Assembly: GCA_013824115.1 (NCBI GenBank)
Contig: PNNG01000012.1
Span: forward strand, 1-60,087
Origin: Sphingobacteriaceae bacterium
GTDB lineage: Bacteria > Bacteroidota > Bacteroidia > UBA7662
DNA length: 60,087 nucleotides
Direction of reading: 5' to 3'
Part shown: positions 9,275-18,224 of the stretch, in pieces
Position numbering within the stretch: position 1 is the first letter of the stretch
Layout: every line of letters begins with the position of its first letter
The notes under the pieces: model-generated
Told to the model about the DNA's origin: nothing
What the model saw: the letters and a program-made list of their open reading frames with translations, nothing else
The model's database searches: none
Made by a program: the position numbers and the translations under genes

Positions 9275-9721
9275 CTAAAAAATATCAATCTGCCGTGGCG
9301 ATTTGGGACGGGCCTCCTCTTTTTTAGGCAATTCAATTTGCAATACACCGGCCTCATATTGGGCTTTGATGGCTTCTTCAGCTACGCCATCGGGCAAGGT
9401 GAAAAAACGTTTGAATTGCTCTAATCTGAACTCACGCCGGCTGTACTTTCCTGGCGCCTCTTTTTCCTCCTTTTGATGTTTGCTTTCGCTTGAAATGCTC
9501 AGCATTTGATGGTGCACTTCTACTTTGAAGTCTTCCCGCTTGCGGCCAGGTGCAGCCAATTCAACCACCCAAGCCTGTTCGGTTTCCCGGATGTTTACTG
9601 CTGGAATGAAGCGCTGTTCACGATTGAGATAGTCATCGGGAAAGCCAAATGGATCGGTGTGGAAGAATCGATCAACAAAGCTGGGAAGACTGTTGCGTTG
9701 GTTGAATTTTACAAGTGTCAT
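9275..9721 (-). CDS. Small heat-shock protein, Hsp20/alpha-crystallin family
   Basis: An ATP-independent holdase chaperone that binds unfolding proteins in the cytoplasm. The 148-aa length is typical. The alpha-crystallin domain spans about residues 40-140: the strand AVNIRETEQAWVVELAAPG opens it, and the conserved GVLQIELPKKE closes it. The tail RQIDIF carries an I-x-I motif used for oligomer assembly. A GGAG ribosome-binding sequence lies about 8 bp before the ATG, unusual in this window. The upstream intergenic region holds two overlapping palindromes that may be regulatory, but no CIRCE element is seen. Confidence 0.95.
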   Translation of the reverse strand: MTLVKFNQRNSLPSFVDRFFHTDPFGFPDDYLNREQRFIPAVNIRETEQAWVVELAAPGRKREDFKVEVHHQMLSISSESKHQKEEKEAPGKYSRREFRLEQFKRFFTLPDGVAEEAIKAQYEAGVLQIELPKKEEARPKSPRQIDIF

Positions 9722-9786
9722 GGTTAATGCTCCTTTTTATTTTGATTTGAATGGCACTACTCAAAGCACATACCAAGGGCACAAAC

Positions 9787-9811
9787 CAGCAATTTTTGCT
9801 GCCATTTGGCA
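9787..9811. promoter_or_regulatory. Two overlapping palindromes upstream of hsp20
   Basis: CAGCAA-TTT-TTGCTG (9787-9801) and TGCCA-TT-TGGCA (9800-9811) lie in the AT-rich 205-bp divergent region between hsp20 and the outer-membrane-protein gene. They could be operators or a transcript hairpin. No known regulator is recognised. Confidence 0.35.
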
Positions 9812-9926
9812 TTGCAAAAAAATAAAAGCGTTATTTTGTCTGATTTTTGAAAAAATAAATGTCATTATGGCTGATTTTTATCCGACAAATACCGACTAGC
9901 CCATTTCTGATGCCGAGTTTTGAAGG

Positions 9927-10739
9927 ATGAAATGGATGGTAATTGCTGTGATACTATGGTGCCATGCAGGCCTAACCAGCGCCCAACCCGCCACAGGCGC
10001 AGGCTTGGCAGGTGCAGTGGGCATAGACCTGCCTCTTTCGAGCAATTTGGGCATGGCACGTCATTTTCCGCAAGGGGAGCCGCACATGTCATCAGGCAGT
10101 ATGATGGGCGCACGGATTTTGGCATTTCCCGAATTGACGGGTCTGCATTTGCGGCAATTGGGCGGACTATACAGCTGGAAGGTATACCATGCAGCGGCCT
10201 ATGCCGATTTTTTTGGAGATCATTTGTTTGGCTGGCAGCATTTCCGCTTAGCAGGCGGTCTTCCTTTGGGAAAGGTGCGTTTTGGTAGTGGGTTGGGCTT
10301 GTATCGTTGGTGGGTAAGCGACCAAAACCAGCAACAGTGGCAAGCCAACTTTGGATTTTCGGGCACTTTCAAAGGGGCTTGGCAATGGCATATGGCCTAT
10401 CAAACGGCATTTCCAACACCCACGCAAGAATCGATGTTGATGGGCGCGCCAGTACCAACTGCCTTTTTGGCCCTTTCGCATGCCATCGGCCCGGTGCAAC
10501 TTTGGGCAACCTATATGCAGCGCAATGGTTCCTCGGCCGATTATGGCATAGCCGTGGTTTGGAAAGCGCACAAGCACCTTCAACTCGACCTGGGAGTAGC
10601 CCCCTCGGAACAGCGTTTCAGTTTAGGTGCTCAATGGCTTTACAATGGTTTGCGTTGGCATTTGCAGTTCCGTTGGCTGCAAGTACCGGGTATTTGGTTC
10701 GACAACACCCTGCTTTGGAGGAAAGAAAATGTGCCATAA
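9927..10739 (+). CDS. Putative outer-membrane protein, unknown function
   Basis: A 270-aa protein with a signal peptide (MKWMVIAVILWCHAGLTSAQ, cleavage after SAQ or nearby). The rest is rich in alternating aromatic and polar residues with repeated short strands (FRLAGGLPLGKVRFGSGLGLY; LQLDLGVAPSEQRFSLGAQW), as expected of a small outer-membrane beta-barrel of the PorP-like kind. No family is assigned with confidence. The start ATG follows a GAGTTTTG sequence resembling a -7 element. The 3' end overlaps the next gene by 11 bp, so the two are probably expressed together and may act together. Confidence 0.7.
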   Translation: MKWMVIAVILWCHAGLTSAQPATGAGLAGAVGIDLPLSSNLGMARHFPQGEPHMSSGSMMGARILAFPELTGLHLRQLGGLYSWKVYHAAAYADFFGDHLFGWQHFRLAGGLPLGKVRFGSGLGLYRWWVSDQNQQQWQANFGFSGTFKGAWQWHMAYQTAFPTPTQESMLMGAPVPTAFLALSHAIGPVQLWATYMQRNGSSADYGIAVVWKAHKHLQLDLGVAPSEQRFSLGAQWLYNGLRWHLQFRWLQVPGIWFDNTLLWRKENVP

Positions 10740-12777
10740 AGTACCCAGCCACACCAAGCTGCTGGTTGTTCTTTGCTTGTTTTTTTGTTCGTACCAACCA
10801 GTCGGCTGGGCCCAAGTACCCAACGACGACGCTACCGAAGATTGGTTATTACAACAAGGCGTTGAAAACACTGAACTTCCTCAGGAACTCATTGAGGAAT
10901 GGCAGCAATTGGCAGAAAACACGATTCATCGCAAAATTGACCTCAACCGGGCCGACAAAACCACCTTGTTGGAAAGCGGCAAATTACGCCCTCATGAAAT
11001 AGACGCCCTTTTGACCCACCGATACCAATTTGGCGCATTCATCGACTGGTACGAATTGCAAGCCATCCGGATATTTGATGCTGAACGACTGAAAGAACTA
11101 TCGGCTTGGTTTGTGGTTATACCGGGTCACCAACGTGGCAGCTGGCGCCAAAGCTTCTCCAAAGTCCAACACCGATGGCTTTTTAGAACCCAACAGGTGT
11201 TAGAACCCCAAGCCGGCTTTGCTGAAGAACGGAAATTGGCTGGTAGAAGTCACTATTTAGGCCCTCAACACGCCTTCAGATCGCAATACCGACAACAGGG
11301 AGAGATGCATCAAGCGGTGGTTTCGATCAGTAGAGATGCTGGTGAGCGCGGAATCGACCAGCTTGGAGGGCACCTATTACTTCAGTCGAACGGCCGTTGG
11401 AAACGTGTGGTGGTTGGAGATTATCATTTGCGATTGGGTGAAGGATTGATTGCCAATACCACCTTTGGCAATGGCAGAGGGGTGTGGCTCGATCAATTTG
11501 TGTTCAATGGAAGTCAGCTGAGAGGAGCTAGCGGCCTGCAAAACTTTGGGGCTTACAGGGGCGTGGCAGGCCAAATGCAAATCAATAAACACTGGCAATG
11601 GATGCCCTGGATATTTGCCATGCGGTGGAGTGGTCAATGGCTTGAGGAATCAACGACTGAGGAAAACAGCCCCATGATAAGCAGCATTCGTGAAAATGGA
11701 CTTCATCGTACTGCAACCGAATGGGGACAACGAAAAAATGTAGCTGTTTGGGGCATGGGTTCGCAGCTGTTGTACAGTCATCGACAATGGCAGGTATCGG
11801 TTCATGGGCAGCATATGCAATTGCCCGGGACCATCAACCGGAGTCGATTTTTACACCAAAAACATTGGCCACAGGATCCCGCCTTGAGTCATCTTGGCTT
11901 TTCCCACCGATTCAAGCAGAGAAAATGGCACAGCCAGGGCGAAGTAGCCTGGCAGTCGAACCACCACTGGGCCATTTTACAACAGTTGTATGCCATTCCG
12001 CACAGCAAAGTGCAGCTGCGCTTAGCAGGAAGGTGGTACGCTCCCTCCTATTTGAGCTATTACGCCAACAGCCTACACAGAGGCAGTCGCGTAAACAACG
12101 AACAAGGCTTGCTATTTCAGATGCAATACCAATACAACCGGGCTATCCAGCTTGCGTTTTTCTCCGACTGGGTATACTTTCCTTGGATGCGTTACCAGGT
12201 ATCGGCACCTTCTAGGCTACGGGAAGAACGTTTGTCCATTCGTTACGACTTCAGCAAAACCAGCTCCTTGCTTTTCCAGCTACGCACAGAGCACGAAGAA
12301 GGAAGCAGCGCCGAATCAGGCATCAGATTGCTGCAGTGGGCAACAGCAAGCCGGAGCCAATTGCGCTATCGACAGCAGCTCAGCGAACATTGGGAAATGC
12401 AGTGGTGGTGGGGAAGAAATTTGATTCACAACGCAAATGCAACACAAAATGCAGGCTTAATGGCTGTGCAACTCAGGTACAGAAGCGAAAAATGGGGGTT
12501 CGCCTCTCAGTTCAGCCTGTTTGACGCCGAACACTACCACAATAGGTTTTACCTCACCGAACCCGACTTGCTCTATGGCATGGGCATGAGCAGCCTGATG
12601 GGACAAGGTCAGCGCTTGGTGGCTCTGGTTCAATATAAATCAAAGTATGCGCGATTTTGGCTGCGATATGCACGCACTACCTTTGCCGATAGGCAAACAG
12701 TTGGTTCGGCACTCGATGCTTCCGATGGCAACGTCAGGTCTCAAATCAGCCTACAGTGTCAGCTACAAATACGTTGA
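10729..12777 (+). CDS. Helix-hairpin-helix domain protein with C-terminal beta-barrel
   Basis: A 682-aa exported protein. I choose the ATG at 10729 because it opens a signal peptide (LLVVLCLFFCSYQPVGWAQ) and follows GGAGGAAAG; an ATG 34 codons upstream would place the signal internally. Residues about 68-128 form a ComEA-like helix-hairpin-helix region beginning IDLNRADKTTLLESGKL, with the tract RYQFGAFIDWYELQAI typical of such tandem HhH units. The remaining ~550 residues show dense aromatic beta-strand patterning (MQYQYNRAIQLAFFSDWVYF) consistent with an outer-membrane barrel. ComEA-type HhH domains bind DNA in the periplasm, so a DNA-uptake or DNA-binding envelope role is possible, but this is inference. 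Confidence 0.75.
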   Translation: MCHKVPSHTKLLVVLCLFFCSYQPVGWAQVPNDDATEDWLLQQGVENTELPQELIEEWQQLAENTIHRKIDLNRADKTTLLESGKLRPHEIDALLTHRYQFGAFIDWYELQAIRIFDAERLKELSAWFVVIPGHQRGSWRQSFSKVQHRWLFRTQQVLEPQAGFAEERKLAGRSHYLGPQHAFRSQYRQQGEMHQAVVSISRDAGERGIDQLGGHLLLQSNGRWKRVVVGDYHLRLGEGLIANTTFGNGRGVWLDQFVFNGSQLRGASGLQNFGAYRGVAGQMQINKHWQWMPWIFAMRWSGQWLEESTTEENSPMISSIRENGLHRTATEWGQRKNVAVWGMGSQLLYSHRQWQVSVHGQHMQLPGTINRSRFLHQKHWPQDPALSHLGFSHRFKQRKWHSQGEVAWQSNHHWAILQQLYAIPHSKVQLRLAGRWYAPSYLSYYANSLHRGSRVNNEQGLLFQMQYQYNRAIQLAFFSDWVYFPWMRYQVSAPSRLREERLSIRYDFSKTSSLLFQLRTEHEEGSSAESGIRLLQWATASRSQLRYRQQLSEHWEMQWWWGRNLIHNANATQNAGLMAVQLRYRSEKWGFASQFSLFDAEHYHNRFYLTEPDLLYGMGMSSLMGQGQRLVALVQYKSKYARFWLRYARTTFADRQTVGSALDASDGNVRSQISLQCQLQIR

Positions 12778-12785
12778 AGCGATTC

Positions 12786-13709
12786 TCAATGAATAGAAAA
12801 GCGCTCGTTCCCTTGAAAACGCTTGATGACGGTATGGTAATGCTTTTCAAGCAATCCCGATACAATTCCCTCTTTCAATCCCAAACCCGAAACTGTGACT
12901 CTGTTCACATCGGCCGCCTTCATTACTTGCATGTAAATTTCGCAGGCTGGCAGAATTACATCGGCTCTGTCGGGGTTAAGGCCCAGATTTTTAATGCGGT
13001 GTTCCAACGGAAAGCTACTCACATAATCGTGTGTGGTTGAAAGCTGTTTGAGCGTGGCAAACTTGCCTTGCTTGAGGTCCATCAAGTCGAAAAGCTTATT
13101 GATATTGCCACCCGTGCCCAAAGCATAATCGGGCGCCATGGGCTTAACAACAGCCTTGAGCCACGACTTCATTTGACGCCACTGTTCTTCCGACACCTTG
13201 CCATCAAGCATGCGAACTCCTCCTATATCGAAAGAGCGCGAAGCCAGTTGCTTTTCGCCGTGCAATAAAGAAATTTCGGTCGACCCCCCTCCCACATCTA
13301 CAAAAAGCACTTTTTTGCCTTCTTCCAAGGCGCCTTGGTGGGCTTTGTAAATGAGCTCTGCTTCTTCCTGGCCACTGATAATTTCAATTGAAATACCTGT
13401 TTTTTCAGCCAGAAGGTCGGAAACAGCTTGTCCATTGCGTGCCTCTCTGAAAGCCGATGTGGCACAAGCTCTAAAGTCTTCCACCTGAAATAGCTCCATC
13501 AAAATTTTGAAAGCCTCCAGCATTTTGGCCAAATCGAGCTGTTTTGCTTCACTGATACTTCCTTCTTGAAAAACCGCTTCACCCAAGCGAATGGGTACCC
13601 TCACGAATTCTAAAATTTTGATGCGGGCCCGGTCGTCTCCATCGTTAAAAAAACTACATATATAGAGTCGGGCTGCATTAGAGCCTATATCAATCGCGGC
13701 TACGTTCAA
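12786..13709 (-). CDS. ppx: Exopolyphosphatase / GppA family phosphatase
   Basis: A 307-aa member of the Ppx/GppA family (ASKHA fold) that hydrolyses terminal phosphates of polyphosphate or pppGpp. The N-terminal phosphate-binding loop AAIDIGSNAARL (residues 4-15) and the second loop VLFVDVGGGSTEISLL are both intact, as is the GTGGNINKL region near residue 200. At about 300 aa it is the short form with only the two ASKHA subdomains. It is the third gene of sixA-ppk1-ppx, 6 bp after ppk1. Specificity between polyphosphate and pppGpp is not readable, but the ppk1 neighbour favours polyphosphate. Confidence 0.92.
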   Translation of the reverse strand: MNVAAIDIGSNAARLYICSFFNDGDDRARIKILEFVRVPIRLGEAVFQEGSISEAKQLDLAKMLEAFKILMELFQVEDFRACATSAFREARNGQAVSDLLAEKTGISIEIISGQEEAELIYKAHQGALEEGKKVLFVDVGGGSTEISLLHGEKQLASRSFDIGGVRMLDGKVSEEQWRQMKSWLKAVVKPMAPDYALGTGGNINKLFDLMDLKQGKFATLKQLSTTHDYVSSFPLEHRIKNLGLNPDRADVILPACEIYMQVMKAADVNRVTVSGLGLKEGIVSGLLEKHYHTVIKRFQGNERFSIH

Positions 13710-13715
13710 TCTGTT

Positions 13716-15842
13716 TTAGTTTAAAATCTTTTGTGCTTCTGTTTCGGCTAAACGCTCAAAATACTGATGAATGGCATACTGAGCACGAATAACATCTTCG
13801 CCGGCACGCACCTCTTTCATCTCATTGGCCAAGGGATTGGTCATGTTTCTGGCTTTTTGGTTATCGTGCAATTGCAAGTCAATCATATCGCGGATCTCGC
13901 GCCGAAGGTCGGCACTCCAAACCGGAAAAGCAACCTCTATCCGCCTGCTAAGGTTTCGCGTCATCCAGTCGGCCGAGCTGAGATACATCTTTTCATTGCC
14001 TTTGTTCGCAAAAACATACACACGCGAATGCTCCAGAAAACGGTCGACGATGCTTATTACCTCAATATTTTCGCTCATGCCTTTTATTCCTGGCACCAAA
14101 CTGCACATTCCCCTGATAATCAGCTTCACTTTAACACCAGCATTGCTGGCTTCGTAGAGCTTTTGAATCATATCAAGATCAACCAAACTATTCATTTTGA
14201 GAATGATATAGGCCATTTGACCTTGTTTGGCATGCACTATTTCCCTGTCGAGGTACTGCAAAAAGCGATCACGCATATAGTGCGGTGCTACCAACAGATG
14301 GCGGTAAGCAAATTGGCGATTGCCCTTTTCGAGCGACTTAAACAAGCGACTTACCTCGGTGGTGAGTCTTTTATCGGCCGTGAACAAACCATCATCACAA
14401 TAAATACGGGCTGTAAATCCGTTGTAATTGCCGGTGCCCAAATGCACGTAATCGCGAAGCTTATTTTTCTCGCGGCGGGTAACCAAACACATTTTGGCAT
14501 GCACCTTTAACCCTTCTAAACCATAAATCACGGTAGCTCCCGCTTCTTCCAATTTACCGGCCCAGTAAATATTGGTCTCTTCATCGAAACGCGCCTGGAT
14601 CTCCACCAAAGCCGTCACTTGCTTGCCATTCATTACCGCTGTAATGAGCGAATTAACCACGCTGCTGATTTTGGCCACCCGATACAAGGTGATTTTGATG
14701 CTTTGTACCTCGGGATCGATGGCTGCTTCCCGCAAAAAGCGAATCACGTAATCGAACGATTGGTAAGGATGATGCACCATCACGTCCTTTTTGCGAATGG
14801 CATCGAAAATGGGCAAATGTTTGTCGAGGTAAGGTACAGGTTGTGGCGGCAATGCCGGGTACTTCAAATGTACCCTCCCCAAATCGGGGAAATCCATGAA
14901 GTCGCTGAAATTATGGTACCGGCCTCCCGGAATGAGGTTCGATTTATCGAGATCGAGTCTGCGGATGAGAAACTGCAATAAATCGAGTGGCATCGACGTA
15001 TCGTATATGAATCGTACTGGATCACCTTTTTTACGGTCACGCAGCGAACTTTTCATTTTTTCAAGCAGCGTATCGCTGATTTCATTTTCCAAATCGAGCT
15101 CGTGATCGCGGGTAATTTTGATGGTGTATGCTTCAAATTTATTGAAATCGAACATGGCAAAAATGCCCCGCAGGTTGAAACGCACCACATCGTCGAGCAG
15201 CATCACCCGCCGGTGCTCGCCTCTTTGCGGCAAAATGTAAAAGCGCGAACAAACTTTGGTGGGCAGCTCAATGAGGGCATACTTAAACTCACTCAAATCG
15301 CTACTCTTAAACATTTTCACAGCCAAATAAATGTAAGCATCCTTTACATGCGGCTGCCGGCGCGTATCGCTGATCATGATGGGCGTGAGGTAAGGAAAAA
15401 TCTGCGTTTTGAACATCGAACGCAAGAATTCTTCCTCTCCAGGATCGGCCTGTCGCTCGTTGATGATTTCAATGCCTTCACGCTCCAGTTCAGGCATGAT
15501 TTCATCGTGAAAAATAGATTCGAAGCGGGCCTGCTGCCTGATTACCGTTTGTTGGATTTGGTTCAAAACGTGCTCAGGATGAAATGGCAATTTCTGAAGC
15601 TGACTGGCCCGCAATGTGAGCAATCGCCTCAAATTCGCCACTTTTACCCTAAAAAACTCATCGAGATTGGAAGAAAAAATGGCCAAAAACTTGATGCGTT
15701 CGAGTAAAGGCACCTCGGTATTTTCGGCCTCCTGCAATACCCGGGCATTAAAAGCAAGCCAGCTGATTTCTCGGTTGAGCAACTGAAATTTCTGGCCATT
15801 GATGTGCTTGCGATAGAGTATTGCCGGGTTTTTAAGGCTCAT
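13716..15842 (-). CDS. ppk1: Polyphosphate kinase 1
   Basis: PPK1 reversibly polymerises ATP gamma-phosphate into inorganic polyphosphate. The 708-aa protein has the normal domain order: N-terminal domain starting LLNREISWLAFNARVL, head domain, and two PLD-like catalytic domains. The autophosphorylated histidine is H448 in LKVHAKMCLV and the second catalytic histidine is H605 in LEHSRVYVF, matching the two essential histidines of the E. coli enzyme. It lies 3 bp downstream of sixA and 6 bp upstream of ppx, so synthesis and breakdown enzymes share a transcript. Confidence 0.98.
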   Translation of the reverse strand: MSLKNPAILYRKHINGQKFQLLNREISWLAFNARVLQEAENTEVPLLERIKFLAIFSSNLDEFFRVKVANLRRLLTLRASQLQKLPFHPEHVLNQIQQTVIRQQARFESIFHDEIMPELEREGIEIINERQADPGEEEFLRSMFKTQIFPYLTPIMISDTRRQPHVKDAYIYLAVKMFKSSDLSEFKYALIELPTKVCSRFYILPQRGEHRRVMLLDDVVRFNLRGIFAMFDFNKFEAYTIKITRDHELDLENEISDTLLEKMKSSLRDRKKGDPVRFIYDTSMPLDLLQFLIRRLDLDKSNLIPGGRYHNFSDFMDFPDLGRVHLKYPALPPQPVPYLDKHLPIFDAIRKKDVMVHHPYQSFDYVIRFLREAAIDPEVQSIKITLYRVAKISSVVNSLITAVMNGKQVTALVEIQARFDEETNIYWAGKLEEAGATVIYGLEGLKVHAKMCLVTRREKNKLRDYVHLGTGNYNGFTARIYCDDGLFTADKRLTTEVSRLFKSLEKGNRQFAYRHLLVAPHYMRDRFLQYLDREIVHAKQGQMAYIILKMNSLVDLDMIQKLYEASNAGVKVKLIIRGMCSLVPGIKGMSENIEVISIVDRFLEHSRVYVFANKGNEKMYLSSADWMTRNLSRRIEVAFPVWSADLRREIRDMIDLQLHDNQKARNMTNPLANEMKEVRAGEDVIRAQYAIHQYFERLAETEAQKILN

Positions 15843-15845
15843 GCT

Positions 15846-16352
15846 TTAGAGTATTGAATAATCGTTTTTGGGGAAATCGAACCAAGACACCGTGCCGGTG
15901 CCCAGGGTAATGTCGTGCCAGTGATTCACTGCAAAATCAATAACTACCAATCCGCATGTAGGCAGGTGATCGAGGCGCAAATCGGCTGCGAGTAAGTTCG
16001 ACAGCTGTGTCATAGAAGGATTGTGACCAACCAGCATCACGGTTTTGGCCGGGGTGCCTAAATCGGAAATTACCTTCAGGGCCGTGTTTTCACTGGCTTG
16101 GTAGAGCGCGGGGACTACCTCGGTCGACAAAATACAGTCGCCGCTGATTTCGAGCAAAACATCGAGGGTTTGGCGGGTGCGTATGGCCGGACTCACGCAA
16201 ACCAAATCAATGCGTTCGTTTCGGCCTTTGATTTTGTAAGCCAGCTTTACGGCATCTTGCTTACCGCTGTGGGTGAGTACCCGTTCGGCATCCGATTGCC
16301 CGGTAAGATCAAAACCCGCTTTGGCATGGCGCAAAAGATATAATCGCTTCAT
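15846..16352 (-). CDS. sixA: SixA-type phosphohistidine phosphatase
   Basis: A 168-aa small histidine phosphatase of the SixA branch, which removes phosphate from phosphohistidine residues. I start at the ATG giving MKRLYLLRHAKAG, placing the RH nucleophile motif at residues 8-9 as in the family; an upstream start would add nine residues. Further motifs are the SPAIRTRQT block and the GHNPSM block carrying the second catalytic histidine. It lacks the insertion of larger phosphoglycerate mutases. It is first in the operon with ppk1, an enzyme that works through a phosphohistidine intermediate, so a functional link is plausible but unproven. Confidence 0.9.
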   Translation of the reverse strand: MKRLYLLRHAKAGFDLTGQSDAERVLTHSGKQDAVKLAYKIKGRNERIDLVCVSPAIRTRQTLDVLLEISGDCILSTEVVPALYQASENTALKVISDLGTPAKTVMLVGHNPSMTQLSNLLAADLRLDHLPTCGLVVIDFAVNHWHDITLGTGTVSWFDFPKNDYSIL

Positions 16353-16440
16353 GGGTGTGATTGGCTGCAGCAATACCACAACAATACAATTTTAATCTCT
16401 TAATTTCGCTTCTCAAAATCGGCCCGATTATCTATTTGTT

Positions 16441-17475
16441 ATGCGTTTCTCCATTTTTTACATCTCCTTGCTGATCAGCCAGTTGCTCCTAGCCGTTCCC
16501 AACGCAAAAGCGCAATACCAGAAACTGTACATAGCCCACTACAATGTAGAAAACCTCTTCGATACCATCGACGACCCCAAAACAGCCGATGAAGATTTCC
16601 TTCCCAAAGGCAGTTATGAATGGACCCAAGAACGCTATGAGCAGAAATTGAAGCAGCTGGGTAAAGTGATTGCCGATATGAATGAAGGTCGTGGTCCTGA
16701 TATTTTAGGCTTGTGTGAGGTAGAAAACGAAATGGTGGTAGCTGCGCTGGCAAAACACCTCAGCAAAATCACCAAAAAAAAATACGGCTATGTGCACTAC
16801 AACTCTCCCGACGGCCGGGGCATTGATGTTGCTATGCTCTATAACCGCAAGGCCTACAAAGTAAAAAGCAGCCGTTCTTTGTATGTGCCTATGCCCGGCG
16901 ATAGCAGCCGACCTACCCGCGATGTATTGGTAGTGAGCGGTGAACTGCCTAACAAAAGCATGGTGCATGTTTTGGTAAACCATTGGCCATCGCGCAGGGC
17001 CGGACAAGATGCATCGGAAATAGCCAGGATGTCGGCAGCAGCGGCGGCACGCAAGGCCGTAGATAGCCTGCACCAACGATTTGCTGGCAGTGCCGTTTTG
17101 GTGATGGGCGATTTTAACGATACACCCGTCGACAAAGCCCCATTGGAAGTACTTGGAGCAGTTTGGCCAACCGCTGTCTCTGCCCCATTGGCTAATCCGT
17201 TTTTGGCCCTGCACGGCGATAGTACCCAAGGATCCTATCGATATCGCAACAACTGGCAATTCATCGACCACATCAGCATCAGTCCAGCGCTTTTGAAACC
17301 CGATGCTAAAGTGCGTTATGTGGCCCAATCGGCTGGAGCGGTGCGTCAAGCCTACCAACTCGAACAGGAAGGTCGTTTCAAGGGCAATCCGTTTCGCACC
17401 TATGCTGGCAACCGCTATTTGGGTGGTTACAGCGATCACTTGCCAGTAAAAATTGAACTTGAATGGCGGAAGTAA
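16441..17475 (+). CDS. Secreted endonuclease/exonuclease/phosphatase family protein
   Basis: A 344-aa EEP-superfamily enzyme (DNase I-like fold) with a signal peptide (MRFSIFYISLLISQLLLAVP, Ala-rich cleavage region ending KAQ), so it acts in the periplasm or outside. Motifs in order: YNVENLFD near residue 33, the metal-binding glutamate in LGLCEVENE, NHWPSRR, the catalytic VMGDFNDTP, and the terminal SDHLPV histidine pair. The complete set indicates an active Mg-dependent phosphoesterase; the substrate (DNA, lipid or sugar phosphate) cannot be told. It overlaps the next gene by 13 bp and heads a four-gene coupled run. Confidence 0.88.
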   Translation: MRFSIFYISLLISQLLLAVPNAKAQYQKLYIAHYNVENLFDTIDDPKTADEDFLPKGSYEWTQERYEQKLKQLGKVIADMNEGRGPDILGLCEVENEMVVAALAKHLSKITKKKYGYVHYNSPDGRGIDVAMLYNRKAYKVKSSRSLYVPMPGDSSRPTRDVLVVSGELPNKSMVHVLVNHWPSRRAGQDASEIARMSAAAAARKAVDSLHQRFAGSAVLVMGDFNDTPVDKAPLEVLGAVWPTAVSAPLANPFLALHGDSTQGSYRYRNNWQFIDHISISPALLKPDAKVRYVAQSAGAVRQAYQLEQEGRFKGNPFRTYAGNRYLGGYSDHLPVKIELEWRK

Positions 17476-18224
17476 ATGTAAACGACCGCCAGCAAGCCTG
17501 GTATGCCTCGTGGTTCGATAGTCCGTATTACCCGCTGCTGTACAGGCACCGCGATTATACCGAGGCCGAAGACTTCATTGGTCGCATTTGCCAATACCTG
17601 CAGCTTGAACCAGGCAGCAAAGCCCTCGATTTAGCTTGTGGCCGGGGAAGGCATGCGCTGGTGATGGCGCGGCAAGGCTTGTCGGTTACTGGTCTCGATT
17701 TGTCGGAAAGCAGTTTGCAAGATGCACGGAAATTGGCAGCTACCCATCCTGCTTTGTCTATTGGTTTTGCCCGGCACGACATGCGCGATTTGTATGCCCA
17801 AAGCAATTATGATGTGGTATTCAACCTATTTACCAGTTTTGGTTACTTCGACGATGTTGCCGACGACGACCGGGTGCTTAGCGCCATATTTGCGGCCTTA
17901 AAGCCAGGTGGCATTTTTGTTTTTGATTATTTGCACGCCCCTTTCGTGCAAGAAACCCATGTGCCCCGGGAAGAACTCGAAGTGGATGGCGTACAGTTTT
18001 CAATTTCACGCCATTTGACCGAAGACTGGATTGTAAAGCAAATCCAGGTTCAAGACGGTGAACATGCTTATCGGTTTTTCGAAAAAGTGCGGCATTACAG
18101 CCCAACCCAACTAGAAGCCTTGCTCGCCAAAGCGGGCTTTGTGGTTTTGCGTCGATTTGGGAATTATCAGCTCGAAGCGCCGGGTCCCGACAGTCCACGT
18201 TGTTTATTCATTTGCCAAAAGTAA
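17463..18224 (+). CDS. Class I SAM-dependent methyltransferase
   Basis: A 253-aa cytoplasmic methyltransferase. The SAM-binding motif I is LDLACGRGRHALVMA (about residues 58-72), followed by the acidic strand end VTGLDLS, motif VVFNLFTSFGYF and the post-motif LKPGGIFVFDY. These resemble the small-molecule methyltransferases of the Methyltransf_25 type; the substrate is unknown. The start overlaps the nuclease gene by 13 bp and its TAA shares a base with the next gene's ATG (TAATG), showing tight translational coupling. Confidence 0.88.
   Translation: MAEVNVNDRQQAWYASWFDSPYYPLLYRHRDYTEAEDFIGRICQYLQLEPGSKALDLACGRGRHALVMARQGLSVTGLDLSESSLQDARKLAATHPALSIGFARHDMRDLYAQSNYDVVFNLFTSFGYFDDVADDDRVLSAIFAALKPGGIFVFDYLHAPFVQETHVPREELEVDGVQFSISRHLTEDWIVKQIQVQDGEHAYRFFEKVRHYSPTQLEALLAKAGFVVLRRFGNYQLEAPGPDSPRCLFICQK

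Noticed and set aside
13767..14510. Long open frame antisense to ppk1
   Set aside because: It lies wholly inside ppk1, whose catalytic motifs are intact, and its translation shows no family pattern or plausible start context.
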